DNA of 64,000 bases from UBA2266 sp964406945 (GTDB lineage: Bacteria > Planctomycetota > Phycisphaerae > Sedimentisphaerales > Anaerobacaceae): positions 49,974-113,973 of the forward strand of contig CAYOTO010000005.1 in NCBI GenBank assembly GCA_964406945.1. Direction: 5' to 3'. Within the stretch, counting starts at the first letter, position 1; every line of letters begins with the position of its first letter. The translations under genes and the position numbers were made by a program. The notes under the pieces were generated by a model. It was not told the origin of the DNA, did not search any database, and was given only the letters and a program-made list of their open reading frames with translations. This document shows positions 1 to 8,528 of the stretch, piece after piece.

Positions 1-9
1 ACTTTTGAC

Positions 10-1881
10 ATGAACAAACTTGCCAGACAATTGGGTTCGTCGGACGTATTCTCCGTCGCCGCCGGAGCAATGATAAGCTCCGGCCTGTTCGTTCTGCCCG
101 GAATAGCATACGCCGAAGCGGGCCCGGCCGTGGTGCTTGCATACCTGATCGCGTCGCTGCTCATCGTGCCCAGTGCGCTGAGCAACGCCGAACTCTCAAC
201 GGCTATGCCGCGGGCCGGTGGAGCATATTTCTTCGTCGAAAGAAGCCTCGGATCCGTTCTGGGCCTGTTCACCGGATTTGCAAACTGGCTGGCTCTGACC
301 CTCAAAAGCGCATTCGCAATTGTGGGAATGGCGATTCTGGCCGAAGTCGTTCTTGGGGCACTGTTCGGGCTGTCCGTAGGTGTGTGGCTCAGCAGAGCCA
401 TCGCAGTCGGTTTTTGTCTGTTCTTTACGGGCATCAACATAGTAGGAGCAAAACATGCCGGCAGGCTCGAAACCCTCTTCGTAGTAGTATTGCTCGCGAT
501 ACTTGCGATTTTCATCGTGGCTGGAACGCCGGCGATAAAGTCCGGCCGCTTTTCAGGTTTCGGAGATACCGGGTTTCTCCGGATTGCCTCAACCGCCGGC
601 CTTGTGTTTATAAGTTTCGCCGGCCTGACACAGGTGGCAAGCATTGCCGAGGAAGTCAAGAATCCGGGCCGGAATATCCCAATCGGGATGATTCTGGCCT
701 GGTTTGTGGTGGCCCTAATATACGTAGCAGTAACTGCGGTTACCGTGGGCGTCGTGGATGGCGAGGTACTGTCTGATTCGCTGACGCCCGTTGCCACGGC
801 CGCAGGTGAATTCCTGGGGACCGCCGGCCTGGTGCTGCTCAATCTTGCGGCGTTCGCGGCATTCGTTACCACCGCCAATGCGGGCGTTCTGGCGGCTTCC
901 CGCTCACCTCTTGCCATGAGCCGCGATCGGCTGCTGCCGACTTTTCTGGCCCGGATCAGCCAAGCCTACAAAACTCCGCACACCAGCATCGCTCTTACGG
1001 GCGCGTTCATGATCGCCGCTATAGTATTTCTGGACATCGAGTCGCTGGTCAAAACCGCATCCACGCTTGGAATCATCTTGTTCATCCTGATTAACGTAAG
1101 TGTAATCATTATGCGCGAGAGCAGGATCCAGAGCTACCGCCCCAGATTTAAATCTCCACTCTATCCGTACGCTCACATAGCCGCGATTCTGGCTTATGCA
1201 CTGCTGCTGGTCGATATGGGCGCGGTTCCGCTTTTGATAACCGCCGCGTTCTTCGGCTCCAGCGCCGCGTGGTACCTTTTGTATGTATCCCGCCGGGTCA
1301 GCCGTGCCTCGGCCGTGATGCACATTGTCGAGCGGGTAACCGACCGGCAGCTCAGGACCGTAACGCTGGAAGATGAACTGCGGGATATTCTGCTCGAACG
1401 CGACGAGATTACCGAAGACCGGTTCGATACCCTCGTTCGCAACTGCGAGACCATCGATATCGAGGAAAAAACCTCGTCCGAGGATGCGTTTCGCCGCGTC
1501 TCGCAAATTCTGGCGCCGAGGCTGGACACCGGTGAAGATGAGTTGTTTGAGAAATTCCTGCAGCGCGAATCAGAGGGCACAACCGTCGTACAGCCCGGCC
1601 TGGCAATCCCCCACGTTATCGTCGAGGGCGAAAACCAGTTCGATGTCATGCTTGTTCGCGCCAAAGAGGGTATCATGTTCCCGGATACCGCCGAGCCGGT
1701 CAGGATAATGTTTGTCCTGGCGGGCAGCAAAGACCAGCGAAACTACCACCTCCGCGCACTGATGGCGATAGCACAGATAACCCAGGAAAAGCTCTTCGAA
1801 CAAAGATGGCTCGAAGCCCGCGACACACAGGCGATAAGAAATCTCATCCTGCTTTCAACCAGAAAGAGAGATACACACTAA
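10..1881 (+). CDS. APC-family amino-acid permease with C-terminal PTS EIIA-like domain
   Basis: Residues 1 to about 430 form a polytopic membrane domain of about 12 helices; the N-terminus 'FSVAAGAMISSGLFVLPG' is the unwound TM1 substrate-binding motif of APC superfamily amino-acid/polyamine transporters. After a linker, the last 150 residues resemble a fructose-type PTS EIIA (EIIA-2) domain: 'GLAIPHV' contains the histidine that is phosphorylated in that family. An uptake role for amino acids with regulation by the C-terminal domain is inferred. The start at 10 matches the usual family N-terminus, but only 9 bases of upstream sequence are visible, so the ribosome-binding site cannot be judged. 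It converges on the PTPS-like gene with an 18-bp gap. No PTS EI or HPr gene is nearby. Confidence 0.88.
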   Translation: MNKLARQLGSSDVFSVAAGAMISSGLFVLPGIAYAEAGPAVVLAYLIASLLIVPSALSNAELSTAMPRAGGAYFFVERSLGSVLGLFTGFANWLALTLKSAFAIVGMAILAEVVLGALFGLSVGVWLSRAIAVGFCLFFTGINIVGAKHAGRLETLFVVVLLAILAIFIVAGTPAIKSGRFSGFGDTGFLRIASTAGLVFISFAGLTQVASIAEEVKNPGRNIPIGMILAWFVVALIYVAVTAVTVGVVDGEVLSDSLTPVATAAGEFLGTAGLVLLNLAAFAAFVTTANAGVLAASRSPLAMSRDRLLPTFLARISQAYKTPHTSIALTGAFMIAAIVFLDIESLVKTASTLGIILFILINVSVIIMRESRIQSYRPRFKSPLYPYAHIAAILAYALLLVDMGAVPLLITAAFFGSSAAWYLLYVSRRVSRASAVMHIVERVTDRQLRTVTLEDELRDILLERDEITEDRFDTLVRNCETIDIEEKTSSEDAFRRVSQILAPRLDTGEDELFEKFLQRESEGTTVVQPGLAIPHVIVEGENQFDVMLVRAKEGIMFPDTAEPVRIMFVLAGSKDQRNYHLRALMAIAQITQEKLFEQRWLEARDTQAIRNLILLSTRKRDTH

Positions 1882-1899
1882 GCCCTGTATCCGGCGCGA

Positions 1900-2703
1900 T
1901 CAATCCTTCGGGCCCCCGTAGTAGCTGCAACAGGTCTTGTCGGTTTCCCAGACGGTGATGCAGTGCAGTTGCGGCCCGCCTAGTTTGCCTTCCAGGCACT
2001 CCCAGGCGAAAACGGCGATATTTTCGACCGTTGGGTTGGTATCCGCGAAGTAATCGACGTCGACATTAAGGTTCTTGTGGTCGATCCGCTCGATCAGTTC
2101 TGTGTCGATGATCTGCTCGAATCGGCCTACCTTCAAATCTCCCGGGCCGGTCTTGACCGTAACCTCGATAACATAATTATGTCCATGCCCGGATGGATTG
2201 GCGCATTTGCCGAAAGTGGCCAGGTTCTCCTCGTCGGTCAACTGCGTGTTCCAGAGTTTGTGCATGGCCGCAAATTCGAATTTCTCACCGTAATAAAGCA
2301 TTTCAAAATCCCCGCAATGAATCGCCGCCTCCCTGTAGGGATTCAGCTTCAAACCCAGTCGTTTGAGGTTTGCCGACCCGAATCGTCCCTTCAAAACCGC
2401 CCAGGACCGCCTCAGCAGTGCTGCAATCTGACAGAAACCGATATGCCCGCCCTTGCGATAATGCGATCTGATGCGCTGTGCGAATACCGGTACAGCGTAT
2501 TCCCGCACGGCCCGGTCGATATCGACCACATTCACGAGAAACCCCGTCGCTGGATCGATGCCGCCCTCCAGTTCCACATTCAGCTCCAGAAATACGCCAA
2601 GGCCCTCCCCGGAGGGTTTCGAGCTGAACGAGTTCGCTCCTTTGCTGTCGGCCTCCAGAAAGGGATTGATCGTAAATCGAACGCTCCTTCGCAGCCTGTG
2701 CAT
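1900..2703 (-). CDS. Tandem 6-pyruvoyl-tetrahydropterin synthase-like protein
   Basis: The 267-residue protein is about twice the usual PTPS length. The C-terminal half (about 135-267) carries the full family pattern: 'FAAMH' zinc histidine, 'GKCANPSGHGHNY' with the catalytic cysteine spaced C-x5-HGH as in animal PTPS, 'DHKNLN', 'PTVENIAV' and a terminal 'WETD'. The N-terminal half keeps only the core strand/helix ('GGIDPATGFLVNVVDIDRA') and lacks the Cys and HGH, so it looks like a degenerate duplicate. PTPS converts 7,8-dihydroneopterin triphosphate to 6-pyruvoyl-tetrahydropterin; the QueD branch makes carboxy-tetrahydropterin for queuosine. The start lies 8 bp after the folE stop with a GGGGG ribosome-binding site, so it is probably co-translated with the enzyme that makes its substrate. 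The exact product is uncertain. Confidence 0.85.
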   Translation of the reverse strand: MHRLRRSVRFTINPFLEADSKGANSFSSKPSGEGLGVFLELNVELEGGIDPATGFLVNVVDIDRAVREYAVPVFAQRIRSHYRKGGHIGFCQIAALLRRSWAVLKGRFGSANLKRLGLKLNPYREAAIHCGDFEMLYYGEKFEFAAMHKLWNTQLTDEENLATFGKCANPSGHGHNYVIEVTVKTGPGDLKVGRFEQIIDTELIERIDHKNLNVDVDYFADTNPTVENIAVFAWECLEGKLGGPQLHCITVWETDKTCCSYYGGPKD

Positions 2704-2711
2704 TTGGCCCC

Positions 2712-3296
2712 CTACTGCCGGGTTTCTCGCATCAGCGACAGCACCTCGGCGCGACTGCGCGGGTCCCTGCGAAAGATACCCAGAAGTGCCGACGTTACCA
2801 TCGTTGATCCCGGCTTCTTAACGCCTCGAATCGTCATGCAGCTGTGAGACGCTTCCAGAACAACCGCCACGCCGCGCGGCTCGACCTTTTCCATAATGAA
2901 ATTGGCGATCTGAGAGGTAAGGCGCTCCTGGCACTGCAGCCTGCGTGCGAAAGAATCTACAATCCGCGCCAGCTTGCTGACGCCCAGAATCTTGCCTGCA
3001 GGCAGGTAAGCCACATGCGCGGTCCCTATGAACGGCATCATGTGGTGTTCGCAAACGCTGTAAAAGGAAATATCCCGCAACAGCACCACCTCATCGCAAT
3101 CTTCCGTAAACACGCTCCCGGTGTGTTCCTCGGGATCCTCGGCCGTTCCGCCCAGCAGTTCCTGATACATCCGCGCCACGCGTTCCGGCGTTCTAACAAG
3201 TCCTTCGCGCTCGGGATCCTCGCCCAGAGCCAACAAGATCTCCCTGGCCGCCCTCTCGATCCTCTCCAAATCTATTTGTCGCTCACTATTACTCAT
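2712..3296 (-). CDS. folE: GTP cyclohydrolase I
   Basis: FolE opens the GTP ring to give 7,8-dihydroneopterin triphosphate, the entry point of folate, biopterin and queuosine synthesis. The protein is 194 residues, within the family range. Visible signatures are 'RTPERVARMY', 'CEHHMMPFIG' with the zinc Cys and His residues, 'QCQERLT'-type quaternary motif (here 'LQCQERLTSQIA') and 'SHSCMTIRGV' with the second zinc cysteine. The start at 3296 was chosen because the protein then begins just before the conserved helix. An alternative ATG at 3341 overlaps the pepA stop (TGATG) and would add 15 residues with no family match. It lies 44 bp after pepA and 8 bp before the PTPS-like gene. Confidence 0.96.
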   Translation of the reverse strand: MSNSERQIDLERIERAAREILLALGEDPEREGLVRTPERVARMYQELLGGTAEDPEEHTGSVFTEDCDEVVLLRDISFYSVCEHHMMPFIGTAHVAYLPAGKILGVSKLARIVDSFARRLQCQERLTSQIANFIMEKVEPRGVAVVLEASHSCMTIRGVKKPGSTMVTSALLGIFRRDPRSRAEVLSLMRETRQ

Positions 3297-3340
3297 AACT
3301 ACCTGCCGGTACACTCCTTTCAAAAAAAAGGTCGGCGGCA

Positions 3341-4873
3341 TCACTTGGTGCTCAGGTTCGCAAGAAAACGCGTCAGCAATCTCACTCCGAACCCGGTCGA
3401 CCCGGGAGCCGAAAATTTCGTGCCTTTTGCATATATATCCATGCCGGCGATATCAAGATGCGCCCACGTTGTCTCCCCGGCGAACTGCCGCAGAAAGGCC
3501 GCCGCGGTCGAAGCTCCGCCCCATTTGCCTCCCATGTTGCGAAGGTCCGCGATCTTGCTCTTCATTTGTCCGGCGTATTCGTCTCCGCTTGGCAGGTGCC
3601 AGAGTCGCTCGCCGCTCTCCTCGGCCGCCTTCTGCAACTGCTTTAGCAGGCTGTCGTCGTTGCTCATCAGGCCCGCCATGTGATTGCCCAGCGCAACCAT
3701 ACAAGCGCCCGTAAGAGTGGCTATATCAACTATAATATCGCATTTCTGCTTCACCGCATAGGCAATTCCGTCGCACAGTATCATACGGCCTTCGGCGTCC
3801 GTGTTGAGGATCTCGACGGTCTTGCCGCTGTAGGTCTTGATTATGTCGCCCGGCCTGTAGCTTGCTCCACCCGGCATGTTCTCGGCCGACGGTATCAGCC
3901 CATAGACCTTTATCGGCAGGTTCAATCCCGCAACCGCCTGCATTGTAGCCAGCACAGCAATGCCGCCGCTCTTGTCGAGTTTCATCTGATCCATATTGGC
4001 GCCCGGCTTGATGCTGATGCCGCCGGAATCGAAAGTCACGGCCTTGCCGACCAGGGCCACCGTCGGAGTATCCGCGGCTGCTTTGTTGGGGGTGTATTTC
4101 AGCACTATAAATCGTGGTTCACTCTTCGAGCCCGCACCGACTGCAAGTATGCCGTTCATTCCCTGTGCTGTAAGCCTTTTTTTATCCCAGACGGTACAGC
4201 TTAGAGTCTTATGATCCCGGGCCAGGGCTCTGGCTTTGGCGGCCAGGGCCGGCGGGTCGATCACGTTTCCCGGGCGGTTGGCTATCGTCCTGCCGAAACT
4301 CTGGGCTGTTCCCACGACGTCTCCCACGGCAACTCCCTTGCGCAACTGCTTTGCCTTCTTCGAATCCGCTTCGACCACAGTTGCCTTGAGCGACGATAAT
4401 CTGCCGTTCTCGTCATCGCTTACAAATTCATCATACCGGTAGCTGCCGAAATAAACGCCCTCGGCCATTGCCCGGCCCGCATCCTCATCTGCGAATCTTG
4501 CACCGAAAGCGGTGTGCAGCGAGAGGTTAAGGCTGCCGATTCTGGTTTCAACCGCCCTTTTTGCAGCGTTGGCAGCTCCTTTGCGAATGGTATCGAGTTT
4601 CGCTTGCTTCTTTGCACCGAGCCCAATGACCAGAATCCGTTTGGGTCCGATCTCCTTGTTTGCGTAAATTATCGATCCATCGCCCTCTTTTCCCGAAAAG
4701 TCGCCGCTCTCGATGAGCCGTTTGATCGCCCCGTCCAGTTTGGCGTCGAGCCTCTTAGCTACGGGGTCGAGTTTTCGCCAGTCCGAAAAAAGACCTACAG
4801 CCAATGCATCCGCTTTGGACTTGAGAGGATCGGTTGTCCTGCACTTGACGCTAACCTTTATGATAGCCTTCAT
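3341..4873 (-). CDS. pepA: Leucyl aminopeptidase (M17)
   Basis: Cytosolic di-metal aminopeptidase that removes N-terminal residues from peptides. The 510-residue protein has the M17 layout: an N-terminal regulatory domain and a C-terminal catalytic domain with 'GKAVTFDSGGISIKPG' (Lys and Asp ligands) and the signature 'NTDAEGRMIL' (Asp and Glu ligands plus the catalytic Arg). The start at 4873 has an AAAGGGA ribosome-binding site 8 bp upstream; a longer reading frame to 5002 overlaps the prfB end and has no family match. It sits 125 bp after prfB and 44 bp before folE in the same direction. Confidence 0.96.
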   Translation of the reverse strand: MKAIIKVSVKCRTTDPLKSKADALAVGLFSDWRKLDPVAKRLDAKLDGAIKRLIESGDFSGKEGDGSIIYANKEIGPKRILVIGLGAKKQAKLDTIRKGAANAAKRAVETRIGSLNLSLHTAFGARFADEDAGRAMAEGVYFGSYRYDEFVSDDENGRLSSLKATVVEADSKKAKQLRKGVAVGDVVGTAQSFGRTIANRPGNVIDPPALAAKARALARDHKTLSCTVWDKKRLTAQGMNGILAVGAGSKSEPRFIVLKYTPNKAAADTPTVALVGKAVTFDSGGISIKPGANMDQMKLDKSGGIAVLATMQAVAGLNLPIKVYGLIPSAENMPGGASYRPGDIIKTYSGKTVEILNTDAEGRMILCDGIAYAVKQKCDIIVDIATLTGACMVALGNHMAGLMSNDDSLLKQLQKAAEESGERLWHLPSGDEYAGQMKSKIADLRNMGGKWGGASTAAAFLRQFAGETTWAHLDIAGMDIYAKGTKFSAPGSTGFGVRLLTRFLANLSTK

Positions 4874-4998
4874 CCGGTGAGTCCCTTTCTCAAGCTGATA
4901 ACGATTAGACAAATTTACATCACTGCTACTGGTAGAAATCCGTCCCCAAAACGTGGGCTCAACAAATGATTCGGCCTGAACGCCCCTTTCATTTAGTC

Positions 4999-6115
4999 TC
5001 ACTTTTTGGTTCTGTCTTTAGCACGGTGCCTCAAATAGCTCTCGATAAAGCCATCGATCGCCCCGTCCAGCACCGCATCGACATTGCCGGTCTGGTGGTC
5101 GGTTCTGTGGTCCTTTACCATCTGGTACGGCTGCAGTACGTAGCTTCTGATCTGATTGCCCCAGGCGATCTCACCCTTGTCGCCGTACAGTTTTGCAATC
5201 TCGTCGTCCCGCTTCTGCTGTTCCAGCACGTACAGCCTGGCCTTGAGTACCTTCATCGCCTGCGATTTGTTCTTGTGCTGACTTCGCTCGTTCTGACATT
5301 GTACCACAATTCCGGTAGGACTATGGGTGATTCGCACCGCCGAACTCGTTTTGTTAACGTGCTGGCCTCCGGCCCCGCTGGCCCGATAATAATCCACTCT
5401 GATGTCTTCCTCGTTGATTTCGATATCGATATCGTCGTCGAATTCAGGAATAACATCCACAGCGGCGAAACTGGTGTGCCTGCGGTTCTGGGCGTCGAAC
5501 GGGCTGATTCGCACCAGCCTGTGGACGCCAACCTCGCACGAGAGCTTGCCGAACGCAAACGGGCCGCGCACCCGCAACGTTATCGACCGAATGCCCGCCT
5601 CCTCACCAGGTGTGATGTCGAGTTCTTCGAATTTGTAGCGGTTGTTCTCGAAGTACCGGCTGTACATCCGCAGAAGCATGCTGGCCCAATCGCAACTCTC
5701 GGTTCCCCCTGCTCCGGCGTGAATGCTGAAGAAGCAGTTCTTCATATCCTGCGGCCTGGAAAGCAGCCCAGCCAGCTCGATCTCATCGCAACGCCGCGAG
5801 AGCGATTCAACGTCGTCGGCGAGCTGTTCGAGTTCCTCTTCATCGCCTTCGGCCTCGGCCAGTTCCAGCAATTCCGCCAGGTCCGCCACCTCCCGCACGA
5901 CTTCGTCTACAGGCTCGGCAACCGATTTGACCGCGCTGAGTTGTGTGACCACCCGCTGGGCGGTTTCCTGGTTGTCCCAGAAACCGGGCGCCGACATTCG
6001 CTTTTCCAACTCGCTCAGTTGCTTCTTTTTGCCGGCCAAGTCAAAGCCACTCCCGGATGTTTTGCACCCGGGCCTCGAGTTCCTCGATCGAGGTTTTAAG
6101 TTCAGTTGTTTCCAT
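4999..6115 (-). CDS. prfB: Peptide chain release factor 2, expressed by +1 programmed frameshift
   Basis: RF2 releases the peptide at UGA and UAA. The main frame carries the RF2 stop-reading tripeptide SPF ('RISPFDA') and the catalytic GGQ ('GAGGQHVNKT'). Translation starts at ATG 6115 with AGGAAAG 6 bp upstream and reads 24 codons (starts METTELK, ends IREWL) to an in-frame TGA at 6041-6043. A +1 slip on CTT at 6044-6046 gives Asp and continues in the frame ending at 4999, for a product of 371 residues. Without the slip the protein would lack its N-terminal helix. The frameshift is the well-known RF2 autoregulation: low RF2 slows termination at the UGA and favours the slip. The two segments are joined here as one gene. 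Confidence 0.95.
6040..6056 (-). promoter_or_regulatory. prfB: prfB programmed +1 frameshift site
   Basis: Read on the minus strand the site is a Shine-Dalgarno-like GGGAG (6054-6050), three bases (TGG), then CTT TGA C. This is the same arrangement as the E. coli RF2 site: SD-like element three bases before CUU UGA C. The main reading frame of RF2 resumes exactly at GAC after the skipped T at 6043. Confidence 0.95.
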
Positions 6116-6278
6116 AAACATCTTTCCTGCAATCAATTATAAAAAGTTATCGGGCGAAGATCCCCGCCCCACGAAACGTACTACCGCCTCATCACCGCGG
6201 TTGTTCTGACGTGCGATACGCCCGTCAACCTCGGCTGTGTTTTGCTTTGGTCCTGCACATGCGTAGCACAGTCGCAGC

Positions 6279-6307
6279 TTTGTACCAAATCCATCGGCAC
6301 GATGCAA
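6279..6307 (-). promoter_or_regulatory. Candidate sigma-70 promoter of prfB
   Basis: On the minus strand TTGCAT (6307-6302), a 17-bp spacer and TACAAA (6284-6279) are seen about 160 bp upstream of the prfB start. Match is moderate, so this is a suggestion only. Confidence 0.4.
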
Positions 6308-6736
6308 GCAAACGCTGCACAAGTTATTTGTCTTTCAATCCGACAGCGACTACGGCTGTCTGCTGGTGGGTTCAGGGGCCAGGGAAGACTCCCAGTCAGA
6401 CCGGGAACCCTGACTGTCCGTTTGCAAATTAACAAATAGCACGCGGTAGTGTGTGAAGAATGCGCAGCGCGGAACAATCTCTGAAGTGCACCCGGCCTGG
6501 CTCCGCACCAGGATTTGGCTTTGCCCCCCCCCCGGCCGCTGGTCTCAGCAGTTGCTGTGCATCCTCCCAAACATTTGTTGGGGTCATAGGAATTGGCTCA
6601 CGCGGGCGATCCAGTCATTCTTGGGTTTCGCATTTGAGACAACGAGACTCACCGGCTTGCTCTTCCCGAAGGACAAACGGCTTCTGCACGGGGCCGATGG
6701 CTGGCGGTCTTTTCAAAGGAAACACGCTTGGCGAAA

Positions 6737-6752
6737 TGTTCCACGTGGAACA
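6737..6752. promoter_or_regulatory. parS site 1
   Basis: Perfect 16-bp palindrome TGTTCCACGTGGAACA, which fits the ParB/Spo0J-binding parS consensus TGTTNCACGTGNAACA at every fixed base. It is the most distant of three identical copies from parB (about 710 bp upstream). Confidence 0.95.
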
Positions 6753-6940
6753 CTCCAATCCCATACCCCCCTGCTGTCCACATGAAGAATAGATGCGACC
6801 CGGCCAAGGCGACTGCGGCCAAGCATCTGGGGAAAGAGCATGTACCGCCCCACCTGACGCGGAAGTCGTTCCAATTGCGAATCTGCGAGGCAGCGCAGGC
6901 CCCAGCGTGTGTGCATTCTATTGTGTGCGAGGTGGTGCAA

Positions 6941-6956
6941 TGTTCCACGTGGAACA
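6941..6956. promoter_or_regulatory. parS site 2
   Basis: Second perfect copy of TGTTCCACGTGGAACA, 188 bp after the first. Loading sites for ParB-CTP clamps that spread along flanking DNA. Confidence 0.95.
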
Positions 6957-7087
6957 TCGGTGTGCCCCCCCCTGCCGGGCGGTTCGGATACGCCTGAGGG
7001 CCGAGACGCAATTTGCACAGTTCACACCCTCGGTGTGCCCGCTGGCTTCGGGGCGTACGGGCGGATGGCTCTTTCAAGGAAAGTGAT

Positions 7088-7103
7088 TGTTCCACGTGGA
7101 ACA
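7088..7103. promoter_or_regulatory. parS site 3
   Basis: Third perfect copy of TGTTCCACGTGGAACA, 131 bp after the second and about 360 bp before the parB start. Three identical sites in under 400 bp indicate a chromosomal centromere-like cluster. Confidence 0.95.
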
Positions 7104-7463
7104 TTCGCCAGCTGAAGGTGAACTGGTCCGCATCGGCGGGTGTACGGGCTAGGTAAAGGCGGTGGCCCGGCCTGAAATTTCTCGCAGAAGCTTCCAAAAG
7201 AAGACGCTCTTTAAGTGGAGAATAGGCGCAGTATGCTTTAGTAGCGTGCAAAGCCCCCGGCGGGATACTCGGGCGTGAACGGCATAGGCCACACGGACGC
7301 CCGGCAGAACCGTCGGTGAGGGGTGGTGCAGTCAGAGATTTTCCCCAGTGAAAAAGTTGTTGGCGGGCTGCAGCAAAATCAGGTAAACTTCCGATATAGT
7401 GTAAGTTGCTTTTGGATGCAAACGCATATGAATGGCTGTTTCCCTTAAGAAGGAGCGAAAGAA

Positions 7464-8414
7464 ATGGCTGAAGAGAACAAGGAAAAGCCGAGACATCTCG
7501 GCAGGGGGCTTGCCTCCCTTCTAGGTCCGATAACAATTGACGATGCAGAGGCCGACGAGCTTCTAGCGCCTCCGGCAGGGGAGGCTAACCTCCCGCCGGA
7601 TAAAGAGTTACGCGAATCCATGCAAGAGCTGCCGATCGAAGAGATCGTCCCCAATCCCTATCAGTCGCGAACCGAATGGGACCAGGAAAAGCTAAAGGAA
7701 CTGGCCGGGTCCATCGAGGCTAACGGCATAATCCAGCCGATCGTGGTCCGCCGCATCGAGCAGGGCTACGAGCTGGTTGCCGGTGAGCGGCGGTATCGAG
7801 CATCCAAGATGATAGGGCGACAGACCATCCCCGCAATCGTCAGAGACGCCACGGACGCCCAGATGTTCGAACTTGCCCTGGTGGAGAATATACACCGGGC
7901 GAACCTGACTCCGATCGAACGAGCCAGGGCGTACGAACATTACCTCTCGAATTTTTCACTCACACAGGCCCAGGCGGCCGAACGCCTCGGTGAACCGCGA
8001 TCAGTTATTGCTAACTACTTGCGGCTGCTGGAGTTACCGCAGGAAATCAAGGAAATGCTCAGCGATGGAACTCTATCGATGGGCCATGCGAAGGCAATTC
8101 TTGCTTTGCCGACGGACGATTTGCGGCGAAAGTTGGCCAACAGGGCCCTGGCGGGGCGGCTCAGCGTTCGCGAAGTCGAGCGTCTTGTCCGCGGGTATCT
8201 GACCGAGACCGGCAAAGCCCGGCCAAAAGCGAAGGAAAAATCTCCCCACATACTGGATCTCGAGCAGCGCCTGGGCAGCGAACTGGGCACAAAGGTCAGT
8301 ATTGATACTAAAAAGGACGGTCGCAAAGGCAAGATAGCCATCGAATTCTATTCACTTGACGAGTTCGACAGCATCATAGAACGCTTGGGAATCAGCCTGA
8401 ACGAGCAGGTATAG
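7464..8414 (+). CDS. parB: Chromosome-partitioning protein ParB
   Basis: ParB binds parS, loads as a CTP-dependent sliding clamp, and with ParA and SMC positions the replication origin region. The 316-residue protein has a basic N-terminal 'HLGRGLASLLG' (ParA-interacting motif), a CTP-binding domain with 'GERRYRASK' and 'VENIHRANLTPIERARAY', a helix-turn-helix around 160-185 and a C-terminal dimer domain. The ATG at 7464 has AAGGAG 9 bp upstream. Three parS sites lie immediately upstream. No parA/soj gene is present beside it, unlike the usual parAB pair; the ATPase must be elsewhere. Confidence 0.97.
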   Translation: MAEENKEKPRHLGRGLASLLGPITIDDAEADELLAPPAGEANLPPDKELRESMQELPIEEIVPNPYQSRTEWDQEKLKELAGSIEANGIIQPIVVRRIEQGYELVAGERRYRASKMIGRQTIPAIVRDATDAQMFELALVENIHRANLTPIERARAYEHYLSNFSLTQAQAAERLGEPRSVIANYLRLLELPQEIKEMLSDGTLSMGHAKAILALPTDDLRRKLANRALAGRLSVREVERLVRGYLTETGKARPKAKEKSPHILDLEQRLGSELGTKVSIDTKKDGRKGKIAIEFYSLDEFDSIIERLGISLNEQV

Positions 8415-8443
8415 CAACTGAGGCCGCGACGCCCATTATTGTC

Positions 8444-8473
8444 TTGCAAAACAGGCCGCTTTTGGTGTATAAA
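8444..8473 (+). promoter_or_regulatory. Candidate sigma-70 promoter
   Basis: TTGCAA, an 18-bp spacer and TATAAA lie 30 bp after the parB stop and about 55 bp before the next gene, so the downstream hypothetical probably has its own promoter. Confidence 0.6.
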
Positions 8474-8528
8474 TACGGAATCTTGAGAAGGGCCTGCAAA
8501 CATTACAAACACTATAGGAGAACCAGCA

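Larger units (their letters stand above)
6116..7463. other. 1.35-kb non-coding region between prfB and parB
   Basis: No credible gene is seen on either strand. The longest open frames run antisense through the parS sites and into parB and have no recognisable domain. The region holds three parS sites, a probable prfB promoter, two short hairpins (GACAGC/GCTGTC at 6342-6360 and CAGTCAG/CTGACTG at 6393-6416) and two long C tracts (10 at 6524-6533, 8 at 6965-6972). Two of the parS copies are preceded by a similar TTTCAA(A)GGAAA stretch. The divergent arrangement suggests a promoter and centromere region. Confidence 0.7.

Noticed and set aside
3342..5002. Longer pepA start at 5002 and longer folE start near 3341
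   Set aside because: Added residues have no family match; internal ATGs at 4873 and 3296 fit the known N-termini, and pepA has a clear Shine-Dalgarno there.
4999..6132. prfB read as a single uninterrupted frame from 6132
   Set aside because: The first 30 codons of that frame give nonsense sequence; the real N-terminus is in the other frame before the CTT TGA C site.
6116..7463. Replication origin with DnaA boxes in the parS region
   Set aside because: No TTATNCACA box was found by eye and dnaA is not nearby; only the parS evidence stands.
6649..7536. 295-codon leftward open frame across the parS region
   Set aside because: It overlaps the parB start on the opposite strand, and its only repeated element (MFHVEH/Q) is just the translation of the parS palindrome. 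No domain and no ribosome-binding site.
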